Shown here piece by piece: positions 46,489-58,080 of a DNA stretch of 64,000 nucleotides. The position numbers and the translations under genes were made by a program. Source of the DNA: Siphonodentalium dalli (lineage: Eukaryota; Mollusca; Scaphopoda; Gadilida; Siphonodentaliidae); the NCBI GenBank assembly GCA_032622095.1, contig CP136063.1, positions 9,651,814 to 9,715,813 on the forward strand, read 5' to 3'. Each line of letters starts with the position of its first letter. Position 1 is the stretch's first letter. The notes beneath the pieces were generated by a model. It did not search any database and was not told the DNA's origin. It was given only the letters and a program-made list of their open reading frames with translations.

Positions 46489-46580
46489 ACTAGTGTTGAA
46501 ACGATTAGTGAATTTCAGAGTCGACTAGTCGAGGCCTAAAAGTCGCGTTGCGTCGACTAGTCGGTACCCGATATCAAAAC
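46489..46580. repeat. Fragment with two CGACTAGTCG palindromes
   Basis: GTCGACTAGTCG occurs twice 50 bp apart next to 'tgttgaaacgattagtgaat' and GGTACCCGATATC. Composition recalls terminal regions of hAT-like elements but no complete element is visible. Confidence 0.4.
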
Positions 46581-46654
46581 TTTCAAACATAACATTGTAC
46601 AGAAAATTCATCGTACAAATGTACACTCCCATAGCTCATTTAAATATTTGAAAC

Positions 46655-46750
46655 ACACTGCAAGTACACCTCAGGTACACTGTATGTACACTGTAAGCAC
46701 ACTGCCATTTCCTACACTGCAAGTACACTGTAAGTACACTGCGAAAATGT
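46655..46750. repeat. Short 'gtacactgtaa' tandem repeat
   Basis: About eight degenerate 10-12 bp units such as 'aagtacactgt' and 'gtacactgtaagcacactg'. Confidence 0.7.
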
Positions 46751-48290
46751 AAGGGCACACCTGTCCCGCCACAAGGCGTGACATGATTGGAATTGACAAG
46801 ATAATTGTGCCAAGTGCCATCTGATGGCACGGGCCCATCCCAACCAACGTGGATGAGTACATGTTAATGTTTATATGCATTACTGATGTTATTATTATAC
46901 ATGTAATCTCATGCACCATATTTATATATTACGGCTCAGAATTAAACAATCAATCAATGAAAAAAAGAACTAAATCATTTAGTTAGTTTGAGTGGATCTC
47001 AGGTTATGATGAAGGGGTGGGTCGATCAACAAAAACAATTTCACACAGGTGACTGGATCTCATATGCTTTCATACTGTTGTCTGGTTGTGCCAACCAAAC
47101 AGGGCGCGTAAACTTTATAACTATACTGATTGATGTATGCAATATCTCCAAGTTAAATCGTATAAATTAAAACTGTCAATTATCTGATGACGATGACTGT
47201 TAAACAACCCACTAGCCACTAATGGTCTACATATAGAATTCATGCGTATTGTTTCTGAGTAACATATTTATTCCACGAATGGGGTTGGCGGTTTACCACA
47301 TGAGCTCTTTGCGAGTGCGGTAAATCGCCACTACCCCCAGTAGAGTAATTCAGACATATGACGTGCGTATTTTGCTTATACCATGATATCTCTAACAACA
47401 TATTAGACAAAACTTTGCACCAAAGTATCTCGCTGACTTCAATATATACTTCCAACAATTGTGACAATTGTAGCAAGATACATTCATTTACTTTTTCAAG
47501 CGATTCATCGTGTAATAATATCTACTAAATTATACATTTATCAATTTTGTTAATTGAATTGTCAATTTAATTCTTTACCGAAGCCCACAAAATACAATTC
47601 TAAGAACTGTTTTGTTCGTATCGTATTATTCCCAACTATAATGTAGGTAGATCACTTTCCATTGAGAAATGCTTCGAAGCTATACATGTACATGTATACC
47701 TATAGTAGAAAGTTTTTTGATCTATAGTAGAAAGTTGTTAAACCCAGAGTAATGTAGTGTTATACCTACAGTAGAGTACACACAAATATATCCAATATAT
47801 GTTATTAGTGTGGTAGGCTTTCGACGATCTAGCTAATAAAACATGGGGGTACTCCGGAATACTTCTTGCCTCAACTGCATGCATACGAACTCAAAATTCA
47901 TGTTAATATCAGAATGAGGAGCAATTTGTCTGCGAGAAATTGGGACCTTGGTCACCATCACATTTAGCCTCGAATCTTCTTTAATATGCCTTTAATAATA
48001 CATTTGTGCACCACCTTCATTATGTGGGGAAATTATATGACGGATAGGGTGTACGCCATTATTTCTTTCACTCTACATATGTTGACAAACGGAAAGGCCA
48101 TAAGGTCGGTCAGCCAGTGCTCCATTCTGACTTGTTATTGTCATTCCGGAAGGCTAGGTGTGATTTTTCGTTGACCCGGGCAGATGTGTTACCTTGTCAG
48201 GCACCCACTTACCTGTATTGGTTAACCTATAAAACTAGGCTCGGTTTAATATATTTGCTGACATCCTCTCGTTATGTGAACAATGAGTTT
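46751..48290. other. Unassigned AT-rich sequence with one small hairpin
   Basis: A hairpin TGGCGGTTTACC/GGTAAATCGCCA lies at 47287-47331, and 'ctatagtagaaagtt' is repeated near 47700. No exon with splice sites could be supported; the open frames are short and not protein-like. Confidence 0.35.
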
Positions 48291-48298
48291 GTTCACAA

Positions 48299-49474
48299 CA
48301 GTGTTCGCGCTGTCGGTAGCCAAATTAGCCAATGGCTAATCTTTTTCGAATTTGGCTAATAAAAATTTCATTTGGCTAAACTTTTGGCTAAACTTTTTTT
48401 GAACCCAAATGGAGACTGAAAGCATGGAGCCAGAAAGCTAATTAGTAAAAGCGCTCAATAGATCGACATTCAAGACGAAGTTAGGTGACGAAAGTATTTA
48501 ATTATTTTCGTACTTATGAAATATCGTAGAAAGGGAAACCCGATCGACAACTCTATCAATCAAGCGATCACAAAGTGATATGCAATCATCTTTAGTTTTC
48601 ACAAGACGGACATTCAAAGACGCATGGACATTAAACCGACCATGGTTGAATTATGACAATGTGAAGAAAGCAATGTTTTGTAAAGTGCATTGACGCCGGT
48701 ATATAAGCAATTTCTTCGTAACAGGCTGTTTTAATCTGGCGAAAGATTACGTCACTCTGCACGAAGCAGCAAAAGGTCATTATTAATTTTTACATTTAAT
48801 CCCCTAATCCCCCATTCAGCCCATTGTCTGTCTGGTCACCCACGACGCGTCTGCACAATGCATGTTTATGATGACATTGTATTTATGACGGTCAAGGTTT
48901 ATGAGCACCAAGTGTAAGACAATAGCTTAATTAGCCAAATGTGAATCACGACAGATATTTTGTGGCTATTTGTCGTCAATACCGATAGGCCTACAGTCAA
49001 AATAATATGCATGCTTTTATGGCAGATTGTAATTTGATAATGGCGTAACAATTTTAAGTTATTAGTTTCCAGATGTCACTTAGATATTTTCGCAAGGATA
49101 AATATTTAATGATTTAAAAAAAGATATTGATATAAAACAAAAAAATAATGACATTAAGGGCAATCCCGGGTTACCCCCCCCCCCCAAATCACTCTTTCAC
49201 ATAAAGATTAATAAATTTTTAATAAATTGATATATATAAAAATACTTCTAGTTCATCAAAATTATTTAAATTATTGTGTATTTTACCTGTGTCTGTTAGA
49301 TTTTACGTTTTAGTCATTAATTGTGAACCGATCAGAAAACGATGATTTAATTGGCCAAAGTTTTTTTTAATTTGGCCAAAAAACATTTGGCTAAAGTTTT
49401 TTTCATTTGGCTAATAAAATTTTCATTTGGCTAAACTTTTGGCTAAAGTTTTTTTCGGTCCAGCGCGAACACTG
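48299..49474. mobile_element. Non-autonomous hAT element with perfect 8-bp TSD (1.18 kb)
   Basis: Ends CAGTGTTCGCGC (48299) and GCGCGAACACTG (49463-49474) are perfect 12-bp inverted repeats. GTTCACAA is directly repeated outside (48291-48298 and 49475-49482). This combination is diagnostic of the hAT superfamily. The subterminal 100 bp at each end carry several TTTGGCTAA words, probable transposase binding sites. The interior is AT-rich with no transposase frame. Confidence 0.9.
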
Positions 49475-49482
49475 GTTCACAA

Positions 49483-49915
49483 TGATATAACCTGCAAGTT
49501 GTTGGAGTAAATTGTCCGATAAATTGCGATTTTACATTAGAACACACGGTCCTAAGGTTTATATCAAAATAACCAGAAAAGACTATTCTATTCATATCAA
49601 GAGATGAAAACATTGGTTTGTTGGTTATATCACAAGAACAGCTGTCATGTGCGACACGCTTTTTCTGACACTGGAGGTAATATGAGCTATATCTGACTAT
49701 ATACCAAAATAGGTATACATGTATGTATATATTCAGAGGGAGTATAGAACTACCCTCGTCGCTGTTTAATGCAGCCCTCGATGGGTCAATATCATAAATT
49801 GGTCAACAATCTGAAATATATTTTAGCAGGGGGATCATGGGCTTGAAACTCTAGATCAAGTAATAAATCGAGTTGATATTCGCAGATTACGCTCGGGCTC
49901 TCCCGGGTTCTTTTA
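49483..49915. other. Unassigned sequence
   Basis: Contains a stray 'gctcgggctctcccgggttc' that resembles the repeat unit of the adjacent palindrome. Nothing else seen. Confidence 0.35.
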
Positions 49916-51130
49916 GCCAACAATATTGGCATTAAATGAGTCAACAACACCGGCATTGGATGACACAGCAAGTAATTTTTCACAACATATGCATTCTACT
50001 ACCACAACTTGACAAGGCATAATATATTATACTGTCCGCATAGGTCCGCCGGGTTACCCACACTCCCCTGTGCTTTTCTGGCCCATGTCATCATTTAAGG
50101 GGCAAATGAACCCGGCCGTCAACGAGATGATGAGTCAATCTTCATAGTTTACGTTTAGTGTCTCGCTACCATTAGTCATCGATATATAGTTAATGGTTTC
50201 CGGGTGTACCCGGGCTCTCCCTGGCTCTAAATAATAATTGTAGGCAGACACCTACTACACTTGCTGTCTCTTTCACGGCCGGGTTCATTGACCCCTTAAA
50301 TGACGATATGGGCCAGAAGAGCCCGAGCGAGCCTATGCAAGCTCGGGAAGGCCCAGGCGACCCAATGGGCCTGTGGACTGTATAGTATGATGCCTTATGG
50401 TAGTAGGATACATACAAAGCATACGTTGTAAACAATTACTTGCTGTGTCATACACTGCCGGTTTTATTAACCCTTTAAAAGCCGGTATTGGCTAAAAGAA
50501 CCCGAGAGAGCCCGGGCAGACACAGACTTGATCACATTATATATTGATGAATAATTGTAGTCAGACACCTATTAAATGTAAACAGTGAAGATTGACTCAC
50601 TATCTCATTCATGGCCTGGTTCATGAACCCCTTAAATGATGATATGGGCCAGAAGAGAGCACGGGAGAACCCGGTGGCTCTAAGGGCCCACAGGCAATAT
50701 ACTATGATGTCTTATGGTAGTAGGATACACACTAAGCATATATTGTGAAAAATGACTTGCTGTGTCATTCACCGGCGGTTTTATTAACCCTTGCTGCCAG
50801 TATTGGCTAAAAGAGCCAGGGAGAGCCCGGGCACACCCGGAAACCATTAACTATATATCGATGACTAATGGTACCGGTAGCGAGACACTAAACGTAAACT
50901 ATGAAGATTGACTCATCATCTCGTTGACGGCCGGGTTCATTTGCCCCTTAAATGATGACATGGGCCAGAAAAGCACAGGGGAGTGTGGGTAACCCGGCGG
51001 ACCTATGCGGACAGTATAATATATTATGCCTTGTCAAGTTGTGGTAGTAGAATGCATATGTTGTGAAAAATTACTTGCTGTGTCATCCAATGCCGGTGTT
51101 GTTGACTCATTTAATGCCGATATTGTTGGC
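49916..51130. repeat. 1.2 kb palindrome built on a tandem repeat of about 310 bp
   Basis: Left arm 49916-50228 and right arm 50812-51130 are almost exact reverse complements. The 583-bp loop contains two further, clearly diverged copies of the same unit in the orientation of the right arm. Shared words: 'gacggccgggttcat', 'ccccttaaatgatga', 'gggccagaa', 'acttgctgtgtcat', 'gagagcccgggca'. So there are three direct copies and one inverted copy, the outer two being nearly identical. No target duplication or coding capacity was found. Confidence 0.85.
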
Positions 51131-51375
51131 CATGCTGATTGGTTGGGGCGTTATTTGATTGTTGTCGCCTCCCTTGATTTTCCACAGCCCTGTTGACTGG
51201 GCTATGTTGCCGACCACTACGAGAATGATGAACATTTGATCTATCGCGTCGCTGTGGCTGGTCGCGATTTCTACTATCGCGCCCCCGTGATGGTCGAGAG
51301 TTATGATCAACGCGAAGATTGCGGAAATCCTGTTGAAGGTCGAAATCAAACAGGATATCCAGGAACCTATAACCA
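51131..51375 (-). CDS. Possible exon encoding a hydrophobic segment
   Basis: The minus strand is open for 89 codons without an ATG start. Most codons end in C or G (for example TTC GCG TTG ATC; GTG GTC GGC AAC), unlike the surrounding AT-rich DNA, which favours real coding. It reads ISAIFALIITLDHHGG and MFIILVVVGNIAQSTGLW, two hydrophobic stretches that could span a membrane. 'ggttatag' upstream is a weak acceptor. The frame runs into the palindrome arm. No family recognised; a decayed element coding region is an alternative. Confidence 0.3.
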
Positions 51376-51783
51376 ATATATATGGAAATAAATATTACAG
51401 CCTTATTAGAGCATCATCCTTTTTTGAAACTAGTTTCATTTATTCTCATAGAAATAACATGCAACTTTGCTCACATGTTTATTTAAAATTATTGTAACCA
51501 GAATGATGTATCAACGGCGACTCTCGTATAACATTTATATACATTAATGGACTAGTATTTCTGACAATTCATATATGGAGAAATAACAATATTCTGAAAC
51601 ATGTCTACCAAAACAAAAAAGAAATGGCTTACTGATTGATTGATTGATTGTTTATTTAACTCAATGTCACAATTAAGTGGCGAATACAGAGTATTAAATA
51701 ATTAACATATATACATATATTTACAAAAGGGGGCCACTGTTGTCTGGCTTGCCATTTTTCTATGGCAGAGGTGCATATTTGTA

Positions 51784-51837
51784 CTATCATCATCATCATC
51801 ATCATCGTCATCATCATCATCATCATCATCATCATCG

Positions 51838-51868
<31 letters not shown>

Positions 51869-52228
51869 TGTCGTCGTCGTCGTCGTCATCATCATCATCA
51901 TCACCACCATTATCATCGTCGTCGTCAACATCATCATCATAATGATCATCATCATCATCATTATCATCATCGTAATCATCATCATAATCGTCATCATAAT
52001 CATCATCATCACCATCATAATCATCATAATCATCATCATCACCGTCACCATTATCATCATCATCATCATCACCATCATCATAATCCTCATAATCATCATG
52101 ATCATCGTCGTCGTCGTTTCATCCTCATATTCATCTTCATCATCATCATCGTCGTATTCAGTATCATCATCATCATCATCATCATCAGCATCGTCTTCAT
52201 CGACGTCATCGTCGTCATAGTCGCCACA

Positions 52229-52260
<32 letters not shown>

Positions 52261-52650
52261 TACCATCATCATAACATCATCGTCATAATCATCGCCATCA
52301 TCATCGTTATCATGATAATCAAAATCTTCATCATCGTCGTCGCCGTCGTCATCATCGTCGTAATTGCCATCATTGTCGTCGTCGTCGTCATCACTATCAT
52401 CATCTCAAGCATATATATCATCATCATAATCATCGTCCCCACCATCATTATCATCATCACCGTCATCGTGATTATCGCCATCAGACATCATCGCCATACT
52501 AATCATCTTCACCACCACTGTCATTTTCGTCATCATTATCAACATCATCATCGTCGGTTTCGTTATAATCATCGGCAGCATCACCATCAACATCATCATC
52601 ATCATCATCGCCATTCGAAACAGTATCATCATTACCACCACCACCACATG
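51784..52650. repeat. 0.87 kb ATC/GTC trinucleotide microsatellite
   Basis: Nearly continuous (ATC)n with GTC, ACC and ATA interruptions. The long Ile/His/Met-rich frames on both strands are its translations. It sits between the LINE C-terminal region and its tail. Confidence 0.95.
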
Positions 52651-52764
52651 CAGTTATTGTCATACTCCATATATATCGCATTTTCGCTATTTCTGTCGTA
52701 ATATATGTCATCACCGTAATCATGGTAAGCAGATGTAGTTATAAATTGGCCCGCTGTCAATTAG

Positions 52765-54797
52765 TTAATTCCTATCAATAATCTTACAACCCAACTTCAC
52801 AAAGATTGCAAACTGCTTTAGAACATTCGGGTCAGCACTCGTGAGTAATTTCACTAATTTAGTTTCAGTTGGTTCCGTATGGTAAGTTTTGGGCAAATAT
52901 TTTCGTCTTAAATGTGTGAGTTCCGTGCATTCTAGTGCAAAGTGTAATTCATCGCCTATCGCCGTCTTGCATTGCTGGCAGAAATTTGTATTCTTATTTT
53001 TCTTGTTTTCCTTTTTGGCTTTACCCCACCTTACCCTTTCAATCTGCAGTCTATGATTAGCAGTGCGTATCTTAACAATATATGTCATCAAACTGTTTGT
53101 CGTAATAGTCATATATGCTTCCATTCCGAAATTCTTTTTAAACAGCCCATAGAACTTTCCGCGATCTGATGACTCAATCGTGTTCTTCCATTGTTCAACA
53201 AATTTTGTTCTACGAACTTCCATGAATATATTCAACTCTAGTTTACTTAAAGGGTGTTGCGAGTCCCAGAGGGACCCCTACCCTAGACAGGACAGCGTAC
53301 TTCTGACATATGTGATCCATTTGATCGTCTTACCGTTCAAATAGGAACTTTGTTCGATGAAATAGAGAAGTTTATATAACTTTTGCGCTAATATTGAGCA
53401 ATCACCTTTCACTAATCGCGACCAAAACCCAAGCATTCTCTTTTTCACTGAAATCGACAAGGGGTACCTTCCAGTTTCCCCGTAAACCATATAGTTTGGT
53501 GTACTCGACTTCATGTGCAAGACATATTTCATAAACTTTAAATGAACCCCTTCTATGCATTCGAAATTCTCGAACCCCCAAACTTCGCTACCATACAAAA
53601 GTATTGGTTCAATTGTACTATCAAAAAGTCGAAACACAACAGCAGGACCTAAGTTAAGGTTCCCGATTCGCTGTAGTAGACCAAACATTGCTCTAGTACC
53701 TAATGTTTGCATACGTTTTATGGATCTGCAAAACCTTCCGTTGGTATAGAAATGTATTCCTAAATAACAACAGTTATCTACTATTTCAATATTTTCCCCA
53801 TTGAGTTCAAATTTCATGGTATCAATGTCATTCGCTTTGCGATTATAAAATATAAGCATTTTTGTCTTATCTACGTTTATTGATAAATTCCACGCATCAG
53901 TGTAATCACTGTAAGCACTAAGCGCTCTTCGCATCCTCTGGGCTTTCTGAGATCAAAACCGTGTCATCTGCATACAAAATACATAATATGCGTAAGTAGT
54001 CACCGAATTGAGCAAAAAATGTTTCATCTACAAATGGTAAACCTTCTATACAGCAATCTTTTAAGAAGTCTTCTAGATCGTTGACAAACACCGAAAAGAG
54101 CAGAGGCGAAAGACATCGCCCTGCCTTACGCCGATATTACACGCGAAAAAATCGGATACTGAGCTTCCTATCTTCACACATGACTTTATTCCGTTGTACA
54201 TACTTCGAATAACTTGGAAAAACTTGCCACCAATTCTATTCTTAACAAGTTTCATCATCAACCCTTCCCTCCATACCGTATCAAATGCTTTTTCAAATCG
54301 ATAAATGCGCAGTAGAGTCTTTTATTTCTAGTTAGATAAATTTCTATGAGACCATATAAAATAAAAATGTTATCACACGTAGAGTGATGTTCCCTGAAGC
54401 CACTTTGGCAGTCTTTTATCATACATGTACGGTCTGAAAACGCCTTAAGTCGGTTATTCATTATACCAGTGAATACCTTGCTTACACAGCTTAAGAGTGT
54501 GATTCCGCGATAAGAGTCCGCTTTACTCACATCACCTTTCTTTTTGTATATTGGTAGAATAGACCCATGGGTCCAGCTCTCCGGATATATTCCCGTATCG
54601 AAAATTGTATTGAATAGCTTTATATAGACAGGCAACATTATATATCTCGTTTCTTTAATGTATTCATTTAACACTTCGTCCACGCCAGGGGCTTTTCCAT
54701 TTTTAATATTTTGAATTACTTTTAGAATCTCCTCTTTCTCAATAGGCGTATCTAAACCTTCGTCGGGACATTCGGTCAATAAGGCATCTATATGCAA
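52765..54797 (-). pseudogene. LINE reverse transcriptase and C-terminal region, frameshifted
   Basis: Coding remains in four pieces. 54797-54258: start of RT with NGKAPGVDEV, SWTHGSILPIYKKKGD, YRGITLLSC and DCQSGFREHHSTCDN. 54261-54073: VRQGDV motif after a frameshift. 54072-53935: a further frame with the catalytic YADD box (53963-53974). 53934-53278: thumb and connection with WNLSINVDKTKM and PILLYGSEVWG. 53235-52765: C-terminal part with a Cys-rich knuckle CX2CX8HX4C (CQQCKTAIGDELHFALEC). At least three frameshifts or stops separate them, so it is inactive. No endonuclease domain is left. Confidence 0.8.
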
Positions 54798-54830
54798 GTC
54801 AATTTGTCTGTATAATAGTTCTTATATACG

Positions 54831-56015
54831 CGAGGCTCCCAATGGGAGACTCCCATATATATAATTGGACCAAGTTTTTTCGCAAAATTTCATTGAGCTC
54901 TAGTCATGATAAGGTTAATGGCCTTTTTTCTGATGTGCAGGGGTAGACATGCTTGAGACCCCGTCACAGTTTAATTCACACCAGTTTCTCAGTTTCTGTT
55001 ATTTTACGGAGTTCGAACTCATAGTCCTGATAGATGTACATGTACTTGTAGATGGTGATTTATGAGCTGAGTTTAGAACCACATAATTGGTGGGAGGGGT
55101 TTTGGTTCTGACCTCCCCTAACTTTGGTATTCAGTGGAAAATCTGTTGTAAGTAGACCAACAAATGGCCACATTTAGAATATTTCTAACTTTATGAACTT
55201 GAGGTACCAGTTACAAAATGATTCAATCATGTGAGATTGAAGCCACAGGAACATCCATGTTGGTTGGTTGATAAAGGTTTATCGTCATTTCAGTCGCTAT
55301 GCCATGTCACAACATCAGTTTTACAGGTTGAATGACCACATGAATAGTTAATCGCCCCACCCCACCAAACGGGCACCCATGTTGTTCAGCTTTGGTTCGT
55401 TAATTAAGCTAGCTTATGTTCATATTAAATCAATTACTTCACACGTCTTTACTAATGCAGCCACTCTCGTTATTTGGCAGACTCATTAACAGAGGTGATT
55501 AGCATGACATGGATCCGGTTAAACATGGTTTCATTGGGCCGGGACTGAGACCCAATTTTGCACATAATTACATCATTACATAATCCCATAATCAGTTGCA
55601 GCTCACGAACTGTGAACACACCTCATATGAACTGCCTACTCAAATTTTCTAGCAGTCAGATATAAGAACACAATAACTATTCAATTATAATAACATAGTT
55701 TGTCAATGTCAACTTTCGGCTTCGCAAGCGGAATAAAATTCACCCCGATACATCTATCCGGGTATCGATTGTCAGTGTTACACCCCCCCCCCCCCCATGG
55801 CTACACATTTTCACCATTTTATGAAAACCCGACTCAGCTTGGAAATATTCTGGTGCACATCGAACAAATTATCCTTATGAACTGTTAATAAAACAAACGA
55901 AATCTCTCGCCGGGCATCGAAATTAATCGCCAAACCAGGAATAAATGACAACATTTTCTGATTGGATGATAAGGTGATGCACGGATACTTAGTATGAAAT
56001 TTAATAGTCTTGCTA
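54831..56015. other. Unassigned sequence
   Basis: Contains a poly-C run at about 55783-55796 and nothing else recognisable. Short open frames lack splice sites or domains. Confidence 0.35.
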
Positions 56016-56019
56016 ATTT

Positions 56020-56580
56020 AATTACGTGGGCTCGCGCAACAGTATGGCGATCAGACAGAATCGTACGTTGGTGTCACCCTACGCCGTTTCACTCCATGAC
56101 GTCACCAAAAACGACGTAAAACCTCGTGGCGTTCTGACATTTTTACTGTGCCGCATTTTTGCAATGTTTATTTTATGTGTTGTTTTCGATTATTTGTTTG
56201 TCGCCGATATCGCCATTTGTCGGGATTCCCTATTTCTTTATTTAAAATTGGCAGGCTCGTAGTGAGCTTCTATTTTGATTTTTTTCTCCCAGGTCAAAAT
56301 ACGTCAGAGTTATGACAAAAATAGATTGACCTACATTTTCTCCATCAGAACTCTACATCAAATAGTCTATAGACTCCTTCGGGACCTACATAGACTCCTT
56401 CATTTGGGTACTTTTACTTATAATTGGGAAGTTTTATCATTTTTGGTTCGTGCGAAGACCTCTTTTTATCGTGCGGGGAAAGAGAGACATTCAAAACGCG
56501 ATTTCGTAATTCGACGCAATAGGCTGAATAGCCTAACCTTCAGTCGAGTTCCGGGTCAAATACGACGAATGACGTAACAC
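56020..56580 (+). promoter_or_regulatory. CpG-rich segment with CRE and exon-like frames
   Basis: This stretch is richer in CpG than its surroundings. It holds the CRE palindrome TGACGTCA at 56097-56104 and TGACGTAA at about 56570. Two plus-strand frames fill it: one from ATG 56044 to 56262 (MAIRQNRTLVSPYAVSLHDV, then a hydrophobic C-terminus) and one entered through a strong polypyrimidine acceptor (ttttttctcccag, ending at 56292) and running to a stop at 56577. A promoter or first-exon region is plausible, but no product is recognised. Confidence 0.25.
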
Positions 56581-57134
56581 AAAACAAAACGCATTAAGTT
56601 TATTATTAGGGTGAAAATCTCAAAATTACCATTTTTTGGAGCCACAATAGTTTTATAAAATAAATTGTCTTCTAAATCAAGTCCATTTATTTTTTCAAAA
56701 GTATAGGCACTATGGACGTTCGGACAATACCTAGCTGAGCACGAATTCCATTACCGTTGCCATGGCAACAGTCCAAGTAATTATAGTGCTGGATTTTATG
56801 TCAGTCCTGTTGCCAACCTTCAGAGGGCAAAATGTGGTGATCAAAATCCACACCAAGTGACAAAAAATATTGTTATTGATTAACTGCAGTCCTACAAAAG
56901 GATATGTAACAGGTTTCTAAAAAATTCAAGCCTCATATTCAGTATAATGGACCTTTCAATGCCAATTGGACTGACCAGTGTCCAAATTCTCTTATTCAGA
57001 ATATTGTAGAGACAAAAATATGATTGAAGCTGTGCATAATTTCTGTGTAAACACTTTTTATTGCGGTGTGAATAGCCAGTAATGACCTCAGTTAGATCTA
57101 TGTTGCACATACATGAAACAGCATTATTATTGGT
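56581..57134. other. Unassigned sequence
   Basis: 'tgtcagtcctgttgccaacc' at about 56800 is related to the hairpin at 57135. Otherwise nothing seen. Confidence 0.35.
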
Positions 57135-57169
57135 GGTAACAGGACTGACACAATGTCAGTCCTGTTACC
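57135..57169. repeat. Perfect 16-bp-arm hairpin
   Basis: GGTAACAGGACTGACA, CAA, TGTCAGTCCTGTTACC. A one-mismatch copy of the right arm lies 335 bp upstream at about 56800, so the whole could be the end of an inverted-repeat element. Confidence 0.7.
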
Positions 57170-57703
57170 GCTGTCCAGGAAAACTTCATGACATGAGCAT
57201 AAAGCAGGGTTTCCGCCAGGCCGGCTGCGGGTCCGGGGCCCGGACCCATTCCCCCTGCCGACCTATGCAATGAAATCCCGTTCATACACAAATAAATGAC
57301 GATATTAAAAATTTATTCAGTCTTGTCTGTCTCGGCAGACTATATATGATATCTAATCCTATTTTCATTAATAATGACCAAATCGAGTCGACACAGTCCA
57401 TCTTCAGAAAAAAAAAATAACAGCATGAACAAACCATAAATAGTGACACCCCACAAATAGTTCCACGGGATTTCCCCACGTGATTGGTGGGGAATTCCCT
57501 ATCAAGGGAGATATCTTTGGTTCAATTTACTTCAGAGTATGGGAACGTGGATCATAACAAGACAGTCAATGACTGTGGGGTCGCTCACCAGACTGCAAAG
57601 ACTGAAAAGACTTGGACTCTGGAGACCAAAACAGTCAGCACTTTTCATAATCACTTTAAAAGAAGTAGATTTAAACAGGATATGTGGCTAGAGAGACTTC
57701 AAG
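57170..57703. other. Unassigned sequence with one open frame
   Basis: A plus-strand open stretch from about 57484 to 57735 (no ATG at its start) has hydrophilic composition, but it runs into the MITE at 57706 and has no splice sites. Not called as a gene. Confidence 0.3.
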
Positions 57704-57705
57704 TA

Positions 57706-58080
57706 CCCTTCTGGACAAAACAAGTGTCCACTTAACTGCGGTGCCGTTAGCATTGCCACCGCGGCTGAAATATAACTACACCGCGGCTCCACCGGCTAAC
57801 TACAGTTGGGCCGCGGTGTAATTGCCATTCGGCATGGTGTATTTGCCACGGTGTACTTTCATCGAACGGAAAAAAGACAATACAAACCAGAAATCTAACC
57901 ACGGTGTACATGCCATTCGAACGTGAGGGTAGTTGCCTTTCGGCCGCAGTGAACTTGCCGTTTGGCAGCAGTGTACTTGTCGTTCGGCCGCGGTGCTCAA
58001 CTGCAGTTACAAACTCTGACACCGCAGTCGAACGGCAAATACACCGCGGTGCCAATGGACACTTGTTTTGTCCAGCGGGG
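57706..58080. mobile_element. MITE with TA duplication and internal CGCGGTGTA repeats
   Basis: Ends CCC, two bases, then CTGGACAAAACAAGTGTCCA (57711-57730) are perfectly inverted at 58056-58075. TA flanks both ends (57704-57705 and 58081-58082). The interior is a degenerate repeat of about 22 bp, 'ggccgcggtgtacttgccat', in about ten copies on both orientations. It is more GC-rich than its surroundings. Short frames here are repeat translations. Confidence 0.75.

Larger units (their letters stand above)
51631..54830 (-). mobile_element. 5'-truncated, decayed non-LTR retrotransposon
   Basis: Read on the minus strand the element starts inside the reverse transcriptase domain (about 54.83 kb), runs through the C-terminal region and ends at 51631 in AATAAACAATC followed by (AATC)n, a simple-repeat tail. 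The 3' UTR contains the long ATC/GTC microsatellite. Motif order and tail suit an I/Nimb- or Jockey-like LINE, but the clade is not settled. No clear target duplication was found. Confidence 0.75.

Noticed and set aside
51656-52723. Long Ile-, His- and Met-rich frames
   Set aside because: They are translations of an ATC/GTC microsatellite in different frames.
53278-54797. Reverse transcriptase as a retrovirus or LTR element
   Set aside because: No protease, integrase or LTRs; the RT motifs, C-terminal Cys knuckle and (AATC)n tail fit a non-LTR element.
55783-55796. Poly-C and poly-G runs as telomere or origin signals
   Set aside because: Isolated homopolymers next to dispersed repeat ends; no TTAGGG arrays or other support.
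57484-57735. 83-codon plus-strand frame
   Set aside because: No ATG, no splice sites, and its end is supplied by the inserted MITE.
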